A stretch of DNA of 64,000 nt from Gemmatimonadaceae bacterium (GCA_030647905.1 JAUSJA010000014.1:1-64000); one strand, 5' to 3'; positions 8,253-18,045 are shown, numbered from the stretch's first letter. Numbers and translations: made by a program. The notes: generated from the letters alone by a model not told the origin.

Positions 8253-11200
8253 TGCGTCTGACGAAGCTCGAGCTTCAGGGATTCAAGTCGTTCGCTGATG
8301 ACACCGAGCTCCTCTTCGAGCCCGGCGTGACGGCTATCGTCGGGCCGAACGGATGCGGGAAGTCGAACGTATCCGATGCCGTGAGATGGGTGCTCGGCGA
8401 ACAGCGCGCGCGCGCGCTTCGCGGCGCGAAGATGGAAGAGGTGATCTTCCAAGGATCGTCCGGCCGTCGCCCGGTAAACATCGCAGAAGTCTCGCTTCAC
8501 TTCGATAACGATGACGGAGCGCTCGCCGTACCGTTCCGCGAAGTTGTGATCACCCGCCGGCTCAGCCGTTCCGGGGAGAGCGACTACCTGCTCAATAATT
8601 CGCCGTGCCGCCTGCGCGACATTCACGACATGGTGCGTGGAACCGGGCTCGGCGCGGACTCGGGCGTCGTCATCGAGAGCAGGATGATTGACGCGCTTCT
8701 CTCCGACCGCCCCGACGAGCGACGCGAGCTGTTCGAGGAAGCGGCCGGAGTCGGCCTGTATCGCGACCGCAAGCGCAGCACCGAAAGGCGGCTCGAGGAG
8801 ACGGCCGTGGACCTCGGCCGCCTCGACGATCTCATTTCCGAAGTGCAGACGCAGGTGCGCTCGCTCGCCAGACAGAGACGACGCGCGGAAAAGCACGTCG
8901 AGCTGATGAAGCGCCGCTTTACCGTGGAAGTGGCGCTCGCCGCGCGCGAGATGGATGCGTGGCGCGGAGAGCTGGAACACCTCGAGACTCGTGTAGCGCA
9001 GTTGCGCCAGGAAGCGCCAGCGGCGGAAGAGAGTGTAGCGGCGGCCGAAGCTGCGCGCGACGGCGCCCACGGCACGCGCGCTGCGGCCGAGGCGCGCCGC
9101 AGTGAGCTCGCGCGGCTTGCAGCGGAGCAGCGCGAGAGCACGCAGCAGCTCCGGGCTGAGATCGCCGTCGCCGAGGAAAGGCAGCGCAACGCTGTGGCGC
9201 GACGAGAGCGCGCCGAGCAGGAGCGACGCGATGGAGATTCGACGGTCGAGCGCGTCAGTGAGGATTTCGAGCGCGCGGTCGCGCACCGCCAGCAGCTCGA
9301 GACGGAGCTCGCGCTCGCGAACAGTTCGCTCGCGGGACACGTGGTAGAGGAAGAAGCGGTGCGGACTGCTCTTGCCGCCGCGCGTGCCGCGGTGGAAACC
9401 GCCGAGCGCGCCGCGCGAGAGATGCGCGAGCTGGCACATCGTCATGCTCTCGATCGGCAGACGACGGAGCGGGAGCTCAGCGAGCTCGCGACTCGCCGCG
9501 CCGCGCTGGTGGACGAGCAAGCGCAGCTCTCCGACACTGAAGCAGCCGTACGTCGGGAGCTCGCCGAGGTCGAGGAGGCGCTCAGTGTGGCGCGCGACCG
9601 GAATGCGCTCCTCAACGCCGAGCTTGCATCGGCACTCGCCGCGGTGCGCGCGGCGCGCGACACCGACTCCGGCGCGCGCTCGTCGTTGCTTCGCGCAGAA
9701 GAGGCGCAGACCGCGCTGGAGAGCAAGCTGAACGCGCTCGAAGGACTGGAGCGCGAGAGGGTCGGGCTGGCGCCCGCGGCCGCGAAGCTCCTCCGCGAGC
9801 GCGATCGCTTCGGGGAAGGAAGCGTCATTGGCCCGCTCAGCGATTTCATAAGCACCGAAACAGAAGCCGCGTCGCTCGTGGAAAGATTCCTTGGCGCCAC
9901 CGTGCACGCCGTGCTGGTGCGCGATCGCAATGCGGCCGAAGAGATCCGTGTGTGGCACGCCGCGACGAATCCTGGACCGCTGCTGCTGCTTCCGGCCGAC
10001 TCGTTGTCGTCGAATAGCGATGACGGAGACGGCGACGACGATCTGTCGCGTCTCGTTCGCTCCGAGTCCCCCGCCGCCCACTGGGTCCGTACACTGCTCG
10101 GCCGCGTGAAGGCGATCGACAACGGCACCGGATTCGTGGATGCCCGCGGCGCGATCTGGCTTCCCGCGAATGTCGCGGGGCCGGGTCCGCTGAGGCGACG
10201 CGCCGAGATCGGTGAATCGCGCCGCGCCCTCGTGGACGCGAGGAATGCTCTCGCCGGCGCCGCGGCGGCGGCGGACACGATTCGCGCCCAGCTGCACGCC
10301 GCCGAACAGAACGCCGCTCAGGCACAGGATGCGGCACACGTCGCTTCGCGCGAGGCCGCCGAGCGCGAGGACCATTTCACGGCCGTCACACGCAGGCATC
10401 ACCGCGCGCTGAAGGAAGCCGGCGATGCGGTAGCGCTGCTCGAGCGACTTGCCGCACGCGAGCTCTCGCTCACGGAGAACATCGCGCGCGTCGCACAGTC
10501 AATTTCCGAAAAGGAATCGGGAGTGGCCCGGCTCGATTCCGCGGTCGCAGAAGCGCGCCGCCGTCTCGCCGAGACGGAGACGCGGCAGGACGAAGCGCGG
10601 GACCGTCGCACTGCGAGCCAGGTGGCGAGCGCGCAGGCGCAGGCGCGACTCCAGGTTGCGGGCGACAGGGAGCGGCACCTGCACGAGGAATACTCGACCG
10701 CCAATGCCCGTCTCGAGTCGCTTCAGTCAGAGCTTAGCACTCTGTCGGCGGCGGACGGCCAGCTCGCGCAGCAGCTGGCGAGCTGGCAGCTTGACCTGGA
10801 GGGCCGCCAGGCGACGCTCGAGGGTTCGGAGACGCGACTCGCAAACACCGAGCTGGCGGTGAAGACGGCCGACGAGAATCTCGAGTCGGCGGGGCATGCA
10901 CTGACAGAGATCAGGCATCGCGCGACCGGCCTGAGCGACGACCTGCATGCATCGGAGCTGCGGTTCACCGAGCTGTCGGGTCGTCGCGCCGCGATTCGAG
11001 GGCGGCTCGAGACCGAATGGCGGAAGCCGCTCGAGGAGCTGCTGGACGAGTCGCCGCAGATCGAGCTGGACGACGACGCGCTGCGGGCAGAGGCAGTGCA
11101 GCTGCGCGAGCAGCTGGACACGCTCGGCCCGGTGAATCCGCTCGCCATCGAGGAGCACGAGGAGGAGCAGAAGCGCCTCGAGCTTCTGACGTCGCAGCGT

Positions 11201-11788
11201 ACCGACCTTGCCCAGGCAAGGCTGTCGTTGCAGCAGGCCATGCGTGAGATAGATACGACTGCGCGCGAGCTGTTCCTCGCGATGTTCGTACAGGTCCGCG
11301 AGAATTTCAAGAAGATCTTCATGACACTGTTCGACGGGGGCGAGTGCGACCTCCGTCTGGAGAACGCGGAATCACCGCTCGAGGGCGATATCGAAATCCA
11401 CGCGGCACCGCGCGGCAAGAAGACGCAGCGGATTCACCTGCTCTCGAGTGGAGAGAGGGCGCTTGTCGCGCTGTCGCTCCTCTTCGGCATCTTCCTCACG
11501 AAGCCGAGCCCGTTCTGCCTCCTCGACGAAGTGGATGCGCCGCTCGACGACGCGAACATCGGCCGGTTCGTCCGGATGCTGAACGAATTCAAGAGCAACA
11601 CGCAGTTCATCGTCATCACTCACAACCCACGGACCACGACCGAAGCCGCAGACGCGGTCTACGGCGTGACGATGCAGGAGCCGGGCGTCTCGTCGCTCGT
11701 GAGCGTCCACATGCGCGGAGCCGCCGTTGACGAAGCGATCGCCGGCAATCTTCGCGCAACCGAGCCGGTTGCGGCGCTGAGCGCCTGA
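8252..11788 (+). CDS. smc: Chromosome segregation ATPase SMC
   Basis: 1178 residues, the normal length for bacterial SMC. The N-terminus MRLTKLELQGFKSF leads to Walker A GPNGCGKSN at 31-39. Two long Ala/Glu/Arg-rich coiled coils flank a hinge (roughly 500-660). The C-terminal head has the ABC signature LLSSGERAL and Walker B FCLLDEVDAPLDD. SMC dimers with ScpA/ScpB compact and segregate the chromosome. The start is GTG in a TAGTG overlap with the SPOR gene stop; no ATG is available upstream. High Arg/Glu/Ala bias of the coils produces long antisense open frames that are not genes. Confidence 0.98.
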   Translation: MRLTKLELQGFKSFADDTELLFEPGVTAIVGPNGCGKSNVSDAVRWVLGEQRARALRGAKMEEVIFQGSSGRRPVNIAEVSLHFDNDDGALAVPFREVVITRRLSRSGESDYLLNNSPCRLRDIHDMVRGTGLGADSGVVIESRMIDALLSDRPDERRELFEEAAGVGLYRDRKRSTERRLEETAVDLGRLDDLISEVQTQVRSLARQRRRAEKHVELMKRRFTVEVALAAREMDAWRGELEHLETRVAQLRQEAPAAEESVAAAEAARDGAHGTRAAAEARRSELARLAAEQRESTQQLRAEIAVAEERQRNAVARRERAEQERRDGDSTVERVSEDFERAVAHRQQLETELALANSSLAGHVVEEEAVRTALAAARAAVETAERAAREMRELAHRHALDRQTTERELSELATRRAALVDEQAQLSDTEAAVRRELAEVEEALSVARDRNALLNAELASALAAVRAARDTDSGARSSLLRAEEAQTALESKLNALEGLERERVGLAPAAAKLLRERDRFGEGSVIGPLSDFISTETEAASLVERFLGATVHAVLVRDRNAAEEIRVWHAATNPGPLLLLPADSLSSNSDDGDGDDDLSRLVRSESPAAHWVRTLLGRVKAIDNGTGFVDARGAIWLPANVAGPGPLRRRAEIGESRRALVDARNALAGAAAAADTIRAQLHAAEQNAAQAQDAAHVASREAAEREDHFTAVTRRHHRALKEAGDAVALLERLAARELSLTENIARVAQSISEKESGVARLDSAVAEARRRLAETETRQDEARDRRTASQVASAQAQARLQVAGDRERHLHEEYSTANARLESLQSELSTLSAADGQLAQQLASWQLDLEGRQATLEGSETRLANTELAVKTADENLESAGHALTEIRHRATGLSDDLHASELRFTELSGRRAAIRGRLETEWRKPLEELLDESPQIELDDDALRAEAVQLREQLDTLGPVNPLAIEEHEEEQKRLELLTSQRTDLAQARLSLQQAMREIDTTARELFLAMFVQVRENFKKIFMTLFDGGECDLRLENAESPLEGDIEIHAAPRGKKTQRIHLLSSGERALVALSLLFGIFLTKPSPFCLLDEVDAPLDDANIGRFVRMLNEFKSNTQFIVITHNPRTTTEAADAVYGVTMQEPGVSSLVSVHMRGAAVDEAIAGNLRATEPVAALSA

Positions 11789-11789
11789 C

Positions 11790-12887
11790 ATGCTCGTCGT
11801 GATGCAGCACGGCGCGGGCTCCTCCGAGGTCAACCGCGTCGTCGAAGTTATCGGTGAGATGGGCTACGAAGCCCGTCCGATGCCGGGCGCCCAGCGAACC
11901 GCCATCGGGGTCGTCGGCAACGATGGGCGAGTGAACGCATCACGTCTCGCAGCGCTACCGGGCGTGCAGGAGATCATCCACGTCACTCAGCCCTACAAGC
12001 AGGTCTCGCGCGAGTGGCGGCCCGAGAGCACTGTCGTGACCATCGCCCCCGGCGTCTCGTTCGGAGGGAATGACATTCCCATCATCGCGGGACCATGCTC
12101 GGTGGAATCGGAGGAGCAGATTCTGGAGTCGGCGCGCGCCGTCCGCGCAGCGGGGGCGACAGCGCTTCGCGGCGGAGCATTCAAGCCGCGGAGCTCGCCG
12201 TATTCCTTCCAGGGACTCGGCAAGAAGGGACTCGAGCTGCTCAATCTCGCCCGCCGCGAGACCGGCCTGGCGATCGTGACGGAAGCGATGGACAACGAGG
12301 GCGCGCACCTCGTTGCCGAAGTCGCCGACTGCATCCAGATCGGTGCGCGCAACATGCAGAATTATTCGCTGCTCAAGACGGTGGGCAGAATCGGCAAGCC
12401 CGTGCTGCTGAAGCGCGGCATGGCGGCGACGATCACCGATCTTTTGCTGAGCGCGGAGTACATCCTCTCCGAGGGCAACCCGCAGGTGATTCTCTGCGAG
12501 CGCGGAGTACGCACCTTTGATCCGTCAGCCCGCAACATGTTCGATATCACGGCGATTCCGACGGTGCACAAGCTCTCGCACCTTCCAATCGTCGGCGATC
12601 CGAGTCACGGAACGGGTATTCGCGACAAGGTTACCCCGATGGCGCGCGCGGCACTCGCCGCAGGCGCTGACGGCATTCTCGTCGAGATGCATCCGCATCC
12701 CGACAACGCTCTCTCGGACGGAGCGCAATCGCTCTATCCCGACCAGCTCGTCACGCTGATCAAGGAGCTTCGCGCCGTCGCAGCCGCGATCGGGCGCCGC
12801 ATCACTCCGGTAGTAGACTCCCGGCGTGACGCCGCTCCGGATCCATCCACAACCGGAACCGAGAGGGCAGCAGCGGGTACGCATTGA
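11790..12887 (+). CDS. aroF: 3-deoxy-7-phosphoheptulonate (DAHP) synthase, type I-beta
   Basis: 365 residues. The first ~75 form the ferredoxin-like regulatory domain of the AroF/AroH-type (Thermotoga-like) enzymes, followed by the TIM barrel with IIAGPCSVES, GATALRGGAFKPRSSPYSFQG, the GARNMQN and LLKRGM segments, and the C-terminal DPSHGTG and EMHP metal-site motifs. It condenses phosphoenolpyruvate and erythrose-4-phosphate in the first committed step of the shikimate pathway. The start lies one base after the smc stop, and lolA follows after one base, so all three are probably co-transcribed. The ~30 C-terminal residues after GRRITP are low-complexity. Confidence 0.96.
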   Translation: MLVVMQHGAGSSEVNRVVEVIGEMGYEARPMPGAQRTAIGVVGNDGRVNASRLAALPGVQEIIHVTQPYKQVSREWRPESTVVTIAPGVSFGGNDIPIIAGPCSVESEEQILESARAVRAAGATALRGGAFKPRSSPYSFQGLGKKGLELLNLARRETGLAIVTEAMDNEGAHLVAEVADCIQIGARNMQNYSLLKTVGRIGKPVLLKRGMAATITDLLLSAEYILSEGNPQVILCERGVRTFDPSARNMFDITAIPTVHKLSHLPIVGDPSHGTGIRDKVTPMARAALAAGADGILVEMHPHPDNALSDGAQSLYPDQLVTLIKELRAVAAAIGRRITPVVDSRRDAAPDPSTTGTERAAAGTH

Positions 12888-12888
12888 G

Positions 12889-13557
12889 ATGAAGACATGC
12901 ATCGCAGCGATCATCGCTATCGTGGCCGCCGGTGGCGTTCAGGCGCAGTCACCCGACGCGGTGATGGACCGCGCGGTGAAGGCATACTCGGAAATGAGCA
13001 GCGTTCGCGCCGAGTTCAGGCAGACGATCACCAATCCGCTCACCGGAACGACGTCTACGTCGCGCGGCGTGATGCTCCGCAAGGCGCCGAACCTCCTGTC
13101 CATCAACTTCACAGACCCCAGAGGCGATCGGCTCGTGGCCGACGGAAAGTCGGTGTGGGTGTATCTGCCGAGCAGCGCGCCCGGACAGGTGTTACGGATG
13201 CCGGCCAGCGGCAACAACTCACTGGCGATGGTCGATCCCGCCGGAGTGTTCCTCTCGTCTCCGTCGAGCCGCTACACCATGAGCACTGGGGGAACGGCGA
13301 CGATCTCGGGCCGGAAGGCAAACATCGTGTTACTCGTGCCGCGCAAATCGAACAACGCGTTCAGCCGCGCCAAAGTCTGGGTGGACGTCACGGACGATAC
13401 GATCCGCCAGTTCGAGGTGGTGGACGCCAACGGGCTCACGCGAATGGTGACGATCACGAAGCTTCAACCGAACGCACCGATCGGCCGCGGCGAGTTCAGC
13501 TTCACTCCGCCGAAGAATGCGCGAGTGCTGGATTCGTCGGCGCTTTCAGGCATGTAG
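12889..13557 (+). CDS. lolA: Outer-membrane lipoprotein carrier LolA-like protein
   Basis: 222 residues from ATG 12889, one base after the aroF stop; an in-frame upstream ATG (12826) lies inside aroF and is less likely. A clear signal peptide (MKTCIAAIIAIVAAGGVQAQ) precedes the LolA-type fold: MDRAVKAYSEMSSVRAEFRQTI, a 'G.LRKAPNLL..F..P.G..LVADGKSVWVYLP' block and the long curved sheet with 'F....V.VD..'. LolA shuttles lipoproteins across the periplasm to LolB. The gene ends the plus-strand run and faces the DUF2520 gene. Confidence 0.9.
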   Translation: MKTCIAAIIAIVAAGGVQAQSPDAVMDRAVKAYSEMSSVRAEFRQTITNPLTGTTSTSRGVMLRKAPNLLSINFTDPRGDRLVADGKSVWVYLPSSAPGQVLRMPASGNNSLAMVDPAGVFLSSPSSRYTMSTGGTATISGRKANIVLLVPRKSNNAFSRAKVWVDVTDDTIRQFEVVDANGLTRMVTITKLQPNAPIGRGEFSFTPPKNARVLDSSALSGM

Positions 13558-13583
13558 GAGCCTCAGCGCACGCGCGCAAAGGA

Positions 13584-14444
13584 CTATCGGAGCAACAGCA
13601 GCTTCCTCATCTCCTCGACCTGGCCCCGGTCCGTGCCTCGGCGAGCGGCCATTTCCAGCGCGGCGAGCGATAGCCGCTTGTAGACGGCGCGCGCCTCGGG
13701 GTCGCCGCGGAGCGCCGCGAGATGGCGCATCACAGTGTCGGCGTCTCCGCGCACTACCGGGCCCGTGAGCGCATCGAAAGGCGCGGTGTCGGCGATGTTC
13801 GAAACGGCCCCCTCCATCAGACTGTGCACGGCCTGCTGCGCGCTGCGCTCCGGGATGCCAAGGCCCCGCAGGAGATCACCGGCAAGTGAAGCGAGCACCA
13901 CCGGAAAATTGGAGCTCATCACAGCGGCGGCGTGATACACGCTCTTTCCACCTGCCGGGATCTCGAGAGTGCGCGCCCCGACATGGCCGGCCAGGCGGCG
14001 CGACGTCGCTCTCGCCTGATCGTCGCCGTCTATTCCGATCCATGCACGCTTCAGCAGCTCCAGCGCCCTCTCAGGATTGGCGAATGGAACGAGCGGATGA
14101 AAAGTCCCGCCACTCAGGCCGATCTCCTGCAGCCGGGGGATCAGCTCCGGCTCTGCGCCGCCGGATGTGTGCAGGATCACTGTCCCAGACGCGATCCTGC
14201 CGCGGCCAGCCGCGCCGCGCTCGGCAATCAGCTCCGACAGAGCGGCGTCTATCTGGTCGTCGCGTACGGCGACGATGACTGTGTTGGCGTTGGCGATAGA
14301 CGGCGGAAGCGCGCCACTCGACGTCGTCCATCCGGAAGGCCGCCTGCCATGCAGGCCGAGCACGTCCACCCCGGAGGCGCGAAAGGCGCGGAACAACCCG
14401 CGCCCTACCTGACCGGCCCCGATGATCAGGACCCGCTCGGTCAC
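13584..14444 (-). CDS. DUF2520-type NAD(P)-binding Rossmann protein (ProC-like)
   Basis: 286 residues. The N-terminus MTERVLIIGAGQVGRGLFRAF is a GxGxxG dinucleotide fold, followed by 'IANANTVIVAVRDDQIDAAL' and 'TVILHTSGG', the pattern of the F420-reductase-like/pyrroline-5-carboxylate-reductase-like family. The helical C-terminal half contains 'YHAAAVMSSNFPVVLASLA', typical of DUF2520. The substrate is not known for the family. The start overlaps the ctpA stop by four bases, making this the last gene of the rpmE-to-DUF2520 operon. Confidence 0.88.
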   Translation of the reverse strand: MTERVLIIGAGQVGRGLFRAFRASGVDVLGLHGRRPSGWTTSSGALPPSIANANTVIVAVRDDQIDAALSELIAERGAAGRGRIASGTVILHTSGGAEPELIPRLQEIGLSGGTFHPLVPFANPERALELLKRAWIGIDGDDQARATSRRLAGHVGARTLEIPAGGKSVYHAAAVMSSNFPVVLASLAGDLLRGLGIPERSAQQAVHSLMEGAVSNIADTAPFDALTGPVVRGDADTVMRHLAALRGDPEARAVYKRLSLAALEMAARRGTDRGQVEEMRKLLLLR

Positions 14445-16069
14445 TCGCCGACCGGCGCGCGCTGCTGTCGCTGCTGCTGCTGCCGGGACAGCGCGCGCTG
14501 AAGCAGCACCTGCTGCGATGTGGCGCCCATCGTCAGCTCGAGGGCCGTCGCGATCGCGCGGTCATGCGCAACCCGCTGCTTGAACTCCGCCTCGGGACCG
14601 AATACGTAACGCGCAATGTCGTAGCTCAGTAGCTGGCGTACAACCGGCGCCGACTCGTCGTAAATGCCGCGATCCATCACCACTCCGCGCGCGACCATCC
14701 TCTTCCAGACTTCGTCGAGCATTTGCTGCGTCACCGTGAATTGCGGCGACGCGACTCCGTGCCTGGCCTTGAGATTGAGCGCGTAATCAGTGAGCGCGTC
14801 CCGGAACTGCCCGACCTTTCGGCCGAGCACCGACTGCAGCTGGCGAACAGCATCGGAATATACGCTGTCGCTCTCGATCACGTCCGGAGTGATGCCTCCA
14901 CCGTCGTACACAATGCGACCCGACGCGGTGCGGTAGCGCCTGCGGTCCTCTCCGGCAGGCGGCGTGTCGGAATCGTCCCGCACGAGGCGCTTGCTTATGG
15001 ACCTGCCCGACGGCGTATACCATCTCGCGGTCGTGATCTTGAGACCACCTTCCTCGCCCAGCAGGATGATGGACTGCGCGCTTCCCTTCCCGTACGTGGA
15101 TTCTCCGACGATCACCGCACGGTCATGGTCCTGCAGCGCGCCGGCGACGATCTCGGCGGCGCTGGCGCTCTTCTCGTCCACGAGAACCGTGAGCGGCAGC
15201 TTCGGCCAACGCTGGCTGGTGCTGTCGGTGTAGACGCGATTGGCCTCCGGCGTACGCCCCTTCAGAATCACGATCTTCTGCCCTCTGCCGAGGAAGAGAT
15301 CGGCGACGCTGGTGCCCTGCTCGAGCAGACCGCCCGGGTTCGATCGGAGGTCCAGGATGAGCGACTTCGCGCCGCGCGAAAGGAGGGCGTTGACACTGCG
15401 CGTCATCTCCCTGTCGGAAGAGTCGCTGAACGCCTTCAGGTCGATGTAACCGACACCGTTCGGCAGCATCGCCACGCGCCTCACTGCGCTCTGGTGCAGC
15501 GGCTTCCGGAGCAGCGTAAGCGGAATTAGCGCGACAACGCCCGGCCGCTCAATGCGCATGGCGACCGACGTTTCAGGCTTTCCGCGGAACGACTTCATTG
15601 CCTCTTCGAGCGTCCATCCATGGGTTGTGCGCCCGTCCACCTCGACAACGCGATCGCCCGGCTGAATGCCCGCGCGCTCGGCCGGACTGCCGGATGTCGG
15701 CGCAACGACGACGATCCACCCATCGCGCACGTCCACCTGGACGCCGACCCCCGCGTAGTTGCCCGTCGTCGTCTCGTTCAGGCGTCCGAGCTTCTCCGGC
15801 GCAAGGAGCGATGTATACGGATCCTCGAGCTCATACAGCATTCCATCCACGGCCATCCTGTACATGGACGGTGCGCCGATGGAGTCCACGTAATTCCGGT
15901 AGATCTGGGTGAACACCTCGTCGAACAGCCGCGCAGCCTCGGCTCGCGTCGTGAACGCGCCGGCGCGTGTACCGTGCTGGAGGAGCCAGCCGCCGGTCAC
16001 GAGGGACAGGAGGAGGAGCGCTCCGGCGGTGATTGTGCGGGACCGTAATCCGGGCTTGATGTCGAGCAT
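14441..16069 (-). CDS. ctpA: C-terminal processing peptidase, S41 family (CtpA-like)
   Basis: 542 residues with an N-terminal membrane anchor (about 12-32, ITAGALLLLSLVTGGWLL), a helical segment with DPYTSLLAPE, a PDZ domain (about 95-180, including GVGVQVDVRDGWIVV and GSPAERAGIQPGD) and the S41 catalytic core. The nucleophile Ser is in VDEKSASAAEI and the general-base Lys in VGESTYGKGSAQ, with the structural DLRSNPGGLL strand before them. These periplasmic serine proteases trim C-termini of envelope proteins, including peptidoglycan hydrolases. Its ATG overlaps the tmk stop (TGATG). Confidence 0.95.
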   Translation of the reverse strand: MLDIKPGLRSRTITAGALLLLSLVTGGWLLQHGTRAGAFTTRAEAARLFDEVFTQIYRNYVDSIGAPSMYRMAVDGMLYELEDPYTSLLAPEKLGRLNETTTGNYAGVGVQVDVRDGWIVVVAPTSGSPAERAGIQPGDRVVEVDGRTTHGWTLEEAMKSFRGKPETSVAMRIERPGVVALIPLTLLRKPLHQSAVRRVAMLPNGVGYIDLKAFSDSSDREMTRSVNALLSRGAKSLILDLRSNPGGLLEQGTSVADLFLGRGQKIVILKGRTPEANRVYTDSTSQRWPKLPLTVLVDEKSASAAEIVAGALQDHDRAVIVGESTYGKGSAQSIILLGEEGGLKITTARWYTPSGRSISKRLVRDDSDTPPAGEDRRRYRTASGRIVYDGGGITPDVIESDSVYSDAVRQLQSVLGRKVGQFRDALTDYALNLKARHGVASPQFTVTQQMLDEVWKRMVARGVVMDRGIYDESAPVVRQLLSYDIARYVFGPEAEFKQRVAHDRAIATALELTMGATSQQVLLQRALSRQQQQRQQRAPVGE

Positions 16070-16740
16070 CAGCTTTCTTTCGCCAGCATGGAAAGACTCT
16101 CAGGCAAATTCCGCGCGAGCGATTCCACGACACGGGCGTGAACGGCTTCAGGGGCGCCGCTTCCATTCACGCGCACAATCTGCCCGCACTCCGGATGCTC
16201 TCTCTGCCAGTCGTCGCCGATAAAGCGGGAGAACGCCGATTCCACCCGCGCGTGGAACTCGGCTCCCGAGGCTTCGATCCTGTCGTGACCTCCGCGGGCT
16301 GAAGCGCGCACGAGTCCCTCCGTCGCCGGTACATCGAGAACCAGCGTCAGGTCGGGCACTAGCCCCCCGGTCGCGAGCGAGTTGGCGAGGCGGATCTCAT
16401 TCTCCGCGAGCCCTCTCCCGTCAACCTGGTAGGCATATGTTGAAAGGAAGAACCTGTCCATGAGTACAACTACACCACGGGCGAGCGCAGGGTCAATCTC
16501 TTCGCGGACGAGCTCAGCCCGGGATGCCATGAACAGCAGGGCCTCGGCTTCGGGCGAGATTCGCCGCACCGGGTCGAGCAGGATCGCCCGGATCGCGTCG
16601 CCAAGCGCGGTGCCCCCCGGTTCGCGGAGCGTGAGGACCTCGAATCCGGCCGCGCGCAGACGGCCGGCGAGGAGACGCAGCTGCGTCGTCTTGCCGGCGC
16701 CTTCGGAGCCCTCGAATACAATGAGCTGCCCGTTGCGCAC
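16069..16740 (-). CDS. tmk: Thymidylate kinase
   Basis: 223 residues. The P-loop is FEGSEGAGKTTQ (residues 9-20), followed by the DR(Y/F)-type motif in VLMDRFFLSTYAYQ and the TREPGGT-like substrate loop LREPGGTALG. The lid region resembles the type with Arg after the DR motif. It phosphorylates dTMP to dTDP for DNA synthesis. The gene sits 11 bp after the YlbF-like gene and overlaps ctpA by one base in a same-strand operon. The C-terminus is about 15 residues longer than average. Confidence 0.96.
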   Translation of the reverse strand: MRNGQLIVFEGSEGAGKTTQLRLLAGRLRAAGFEVLTLREPGGTALGDAIRAILLDPVRRISPEAEALLFMASRAELVREEIDPALARGVVVLMDRFFLSTYAYQVDGRGLAENEIRLANSLATGGLVPDLTLVLDVPATEGLVRASARGGHDRIEASGAEFHARVESAFSRFIGDDWQREHPECGQIVRVNGSGAPEAVHARVVESLARNLPESLSMLAKES

Positions 16741-16751
16741 GGTCGGAGGCG

Positions 16752-17105
16752 TCAGGACAGTGTGATGATCGAGCTCGTCGCGCCCTTTTTCATGCCTTCC
16801 ATGATCCAGTTGTTCACCTGGAACATGACCTTGTCGAAGTTCTCCTGCGCGGATATGGCCTGCTGATAAACCGGGTTTGTCTGTACCTTCGACAGCAGGT
16901 CGTCGAGCTGCTGTTCCATCTCCGCCGCAGGATGCTCTCCGCGCTGGATGAGCTGCTGCGCGTCCATGCGGATCTTCTCCATCTGCTGAAGAATCGTCAC
17001 CGCCTCGCGATCGCTGTTGAGCACATCGCTCGAACGCTTCACCGCCTGGTATTCGGGGCTCTGTCCAATCACGCGTCCCAGATCGCGTGCCTTTTCTTCC
17101 AGCAT
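16752..17105 (-). CDS. YlbF/YmcA-family protein
   Basis: 117 residues if started at the ATG at 17105, which has GGAG five bases upstream; an in-frame ATG at 17123 is an alternative. The protein is almost wholly helical: MLEEKARDLGRVIGQSPEYQAVK, then a heptad-rich middle and 'NPVYQQAISAQENFDKVMFQVN'. This is the Com_YlbF pattern. In Bacillus, relatives work with RNase Y in mRNA maturation and competence; the role outside Firmicutes is unknown. It lies between prmC and tmk in the operon. Confidence 0.8.
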   Translation of the reverse strand: MLEEKARDLGRVIGQSPEYQAVKRSSDVLNSDREAVTILQQMEKIRMDAQQLIQRGEHPAAEMEQQLDDLLSKVQTNPVYQQAISAQENFDKVMFQVNNWIMEGMKKGATSSIITLS

Positions 17106-17130
17106 CAATTCTCCGTTATTCATTGACTCG

Positions 17131-18045
17131 TCAGATGCGCGACGCGAACACGAATCGCTCGCGCCCGGTGAGGTCAAGCCTCACGCCGATACCCTTATAA
17201 CTGCCGTGCCTCATCATCGTCTCGGCGACGAGCGACGCACGCCGCTCATCGACTTCGAGCGCCAGAATGCCGCCCCGGACGAGAATGCGCGCGGCGTCGC
17301 GAACGATCACCGTCGTCGCCGACATTCCGTCGTGCCCACTCGCGAGCGCGATGGGCGGCTCCCAATCGCGAACGCTTGCCGGGAGCGCATCGAGCTCGGA
17401 GAACGCGATGTACGGCGGGTTCGATACCACGACGGCCGCTTTCACACCCCGCACCGGGGCGAGAAGCGAGCCATGACGCAACTCCACCGCGGCGCGAAGC
17501 ACACCAGCCGCTCGCGAGACATTGGCGCGCGCAACCTCGATCGCGTCGAGCGAGACGTCGGTAGCGATGACGCGGTCGAACCGGCCCTCGCTCGCCAGCG
17601 ACAGCGCTATCGCGCCCGAGCCCGTGCCGATGTCGATTGCCGTTCCCCATGTGCCGGGCCCTGGTTGCATCGCTTCCATGCGCTCGAGCACCTCTCCGAC
17701 GAGAACTTCGGTCTCGGGCCTCGGAATCAGCACGCGCTCGTCAACGCCGAGATTGAGTTTGCGGAAGGAAGCGCACCCTACCGCATAGGCGAATGGCGCG
17801 CCGCCCGCGAGCTTTCGCGCTGCATCCTGCGCGGTCGTCGCGAGCTCGCGGTCAATGCTGGCTTCACGATTCATCACCGGCCACGACCGCGGAACCTCCA
17901 GCAAGGCGGCGACGATGTCGGTGGCGACCCTGCGCGGGTCGGTGATTCCGGCGAGCCGGAGAGTTGCCGTCAGCTCCTCGATCACGGTGAGTATCGTCGG
18001 ATCGGCGTGGTACAACGGCTGAGTGCGCTGCATGACTCTATTCAC
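17131..18045 (-). CDS. prmC: Peptide chain release factor N5-glutamine methyltransferase
   Basis: 304 residues. The helical N-domain is followed by IPRPETEVLV, the SAM-binding AIDIGTGSGAIALSLA and the catalytic VSNPPYIA motif that binds the target glutamine. PrmC methylates the GGQ glutamine of RF1/RF2. Its substrate gene prfA is directly upstream and overlaps it by 8 bases, the typical prfA-prmC pair. The 18045 start is GTG; an ATG four codons later (18033) is equally plausible. Confidence 0.95.
   Translation of the reverse strand: MNRVMQRTQPLYHADPTILTVIEELTATLRLAGITDPRRVATDIVAALLEVPRSWPVMNREASIDRELATTAQDAARKLAGGAPFAYAVGCASFRKLNLGVDERVLIPRPETEVLVGEVLERMEAMQPGPGTWGTAIDIGTGSGAIALSLASEGRFDRVIATDVSLDAIEVARANVSRAAGVLRAAVELRHGSLLAPVRGVKAAVVVSNPPYIAFSELDALPASVRDWEPPIALASGHDGMSATTVIVRDAARILVRGGILALEVDERRASLVAETMMRHGSYKGIGVRLDLTGRERFVFASRI

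Noticed and set aside
8078-10402. Long minus-strand open frame (774 codons) opposite smc
   Set aside because: Arg/Ala/Leu-rich composition without domains, antisense to the highly biased coiled-coil codons of smc; a shadow of codon bias.
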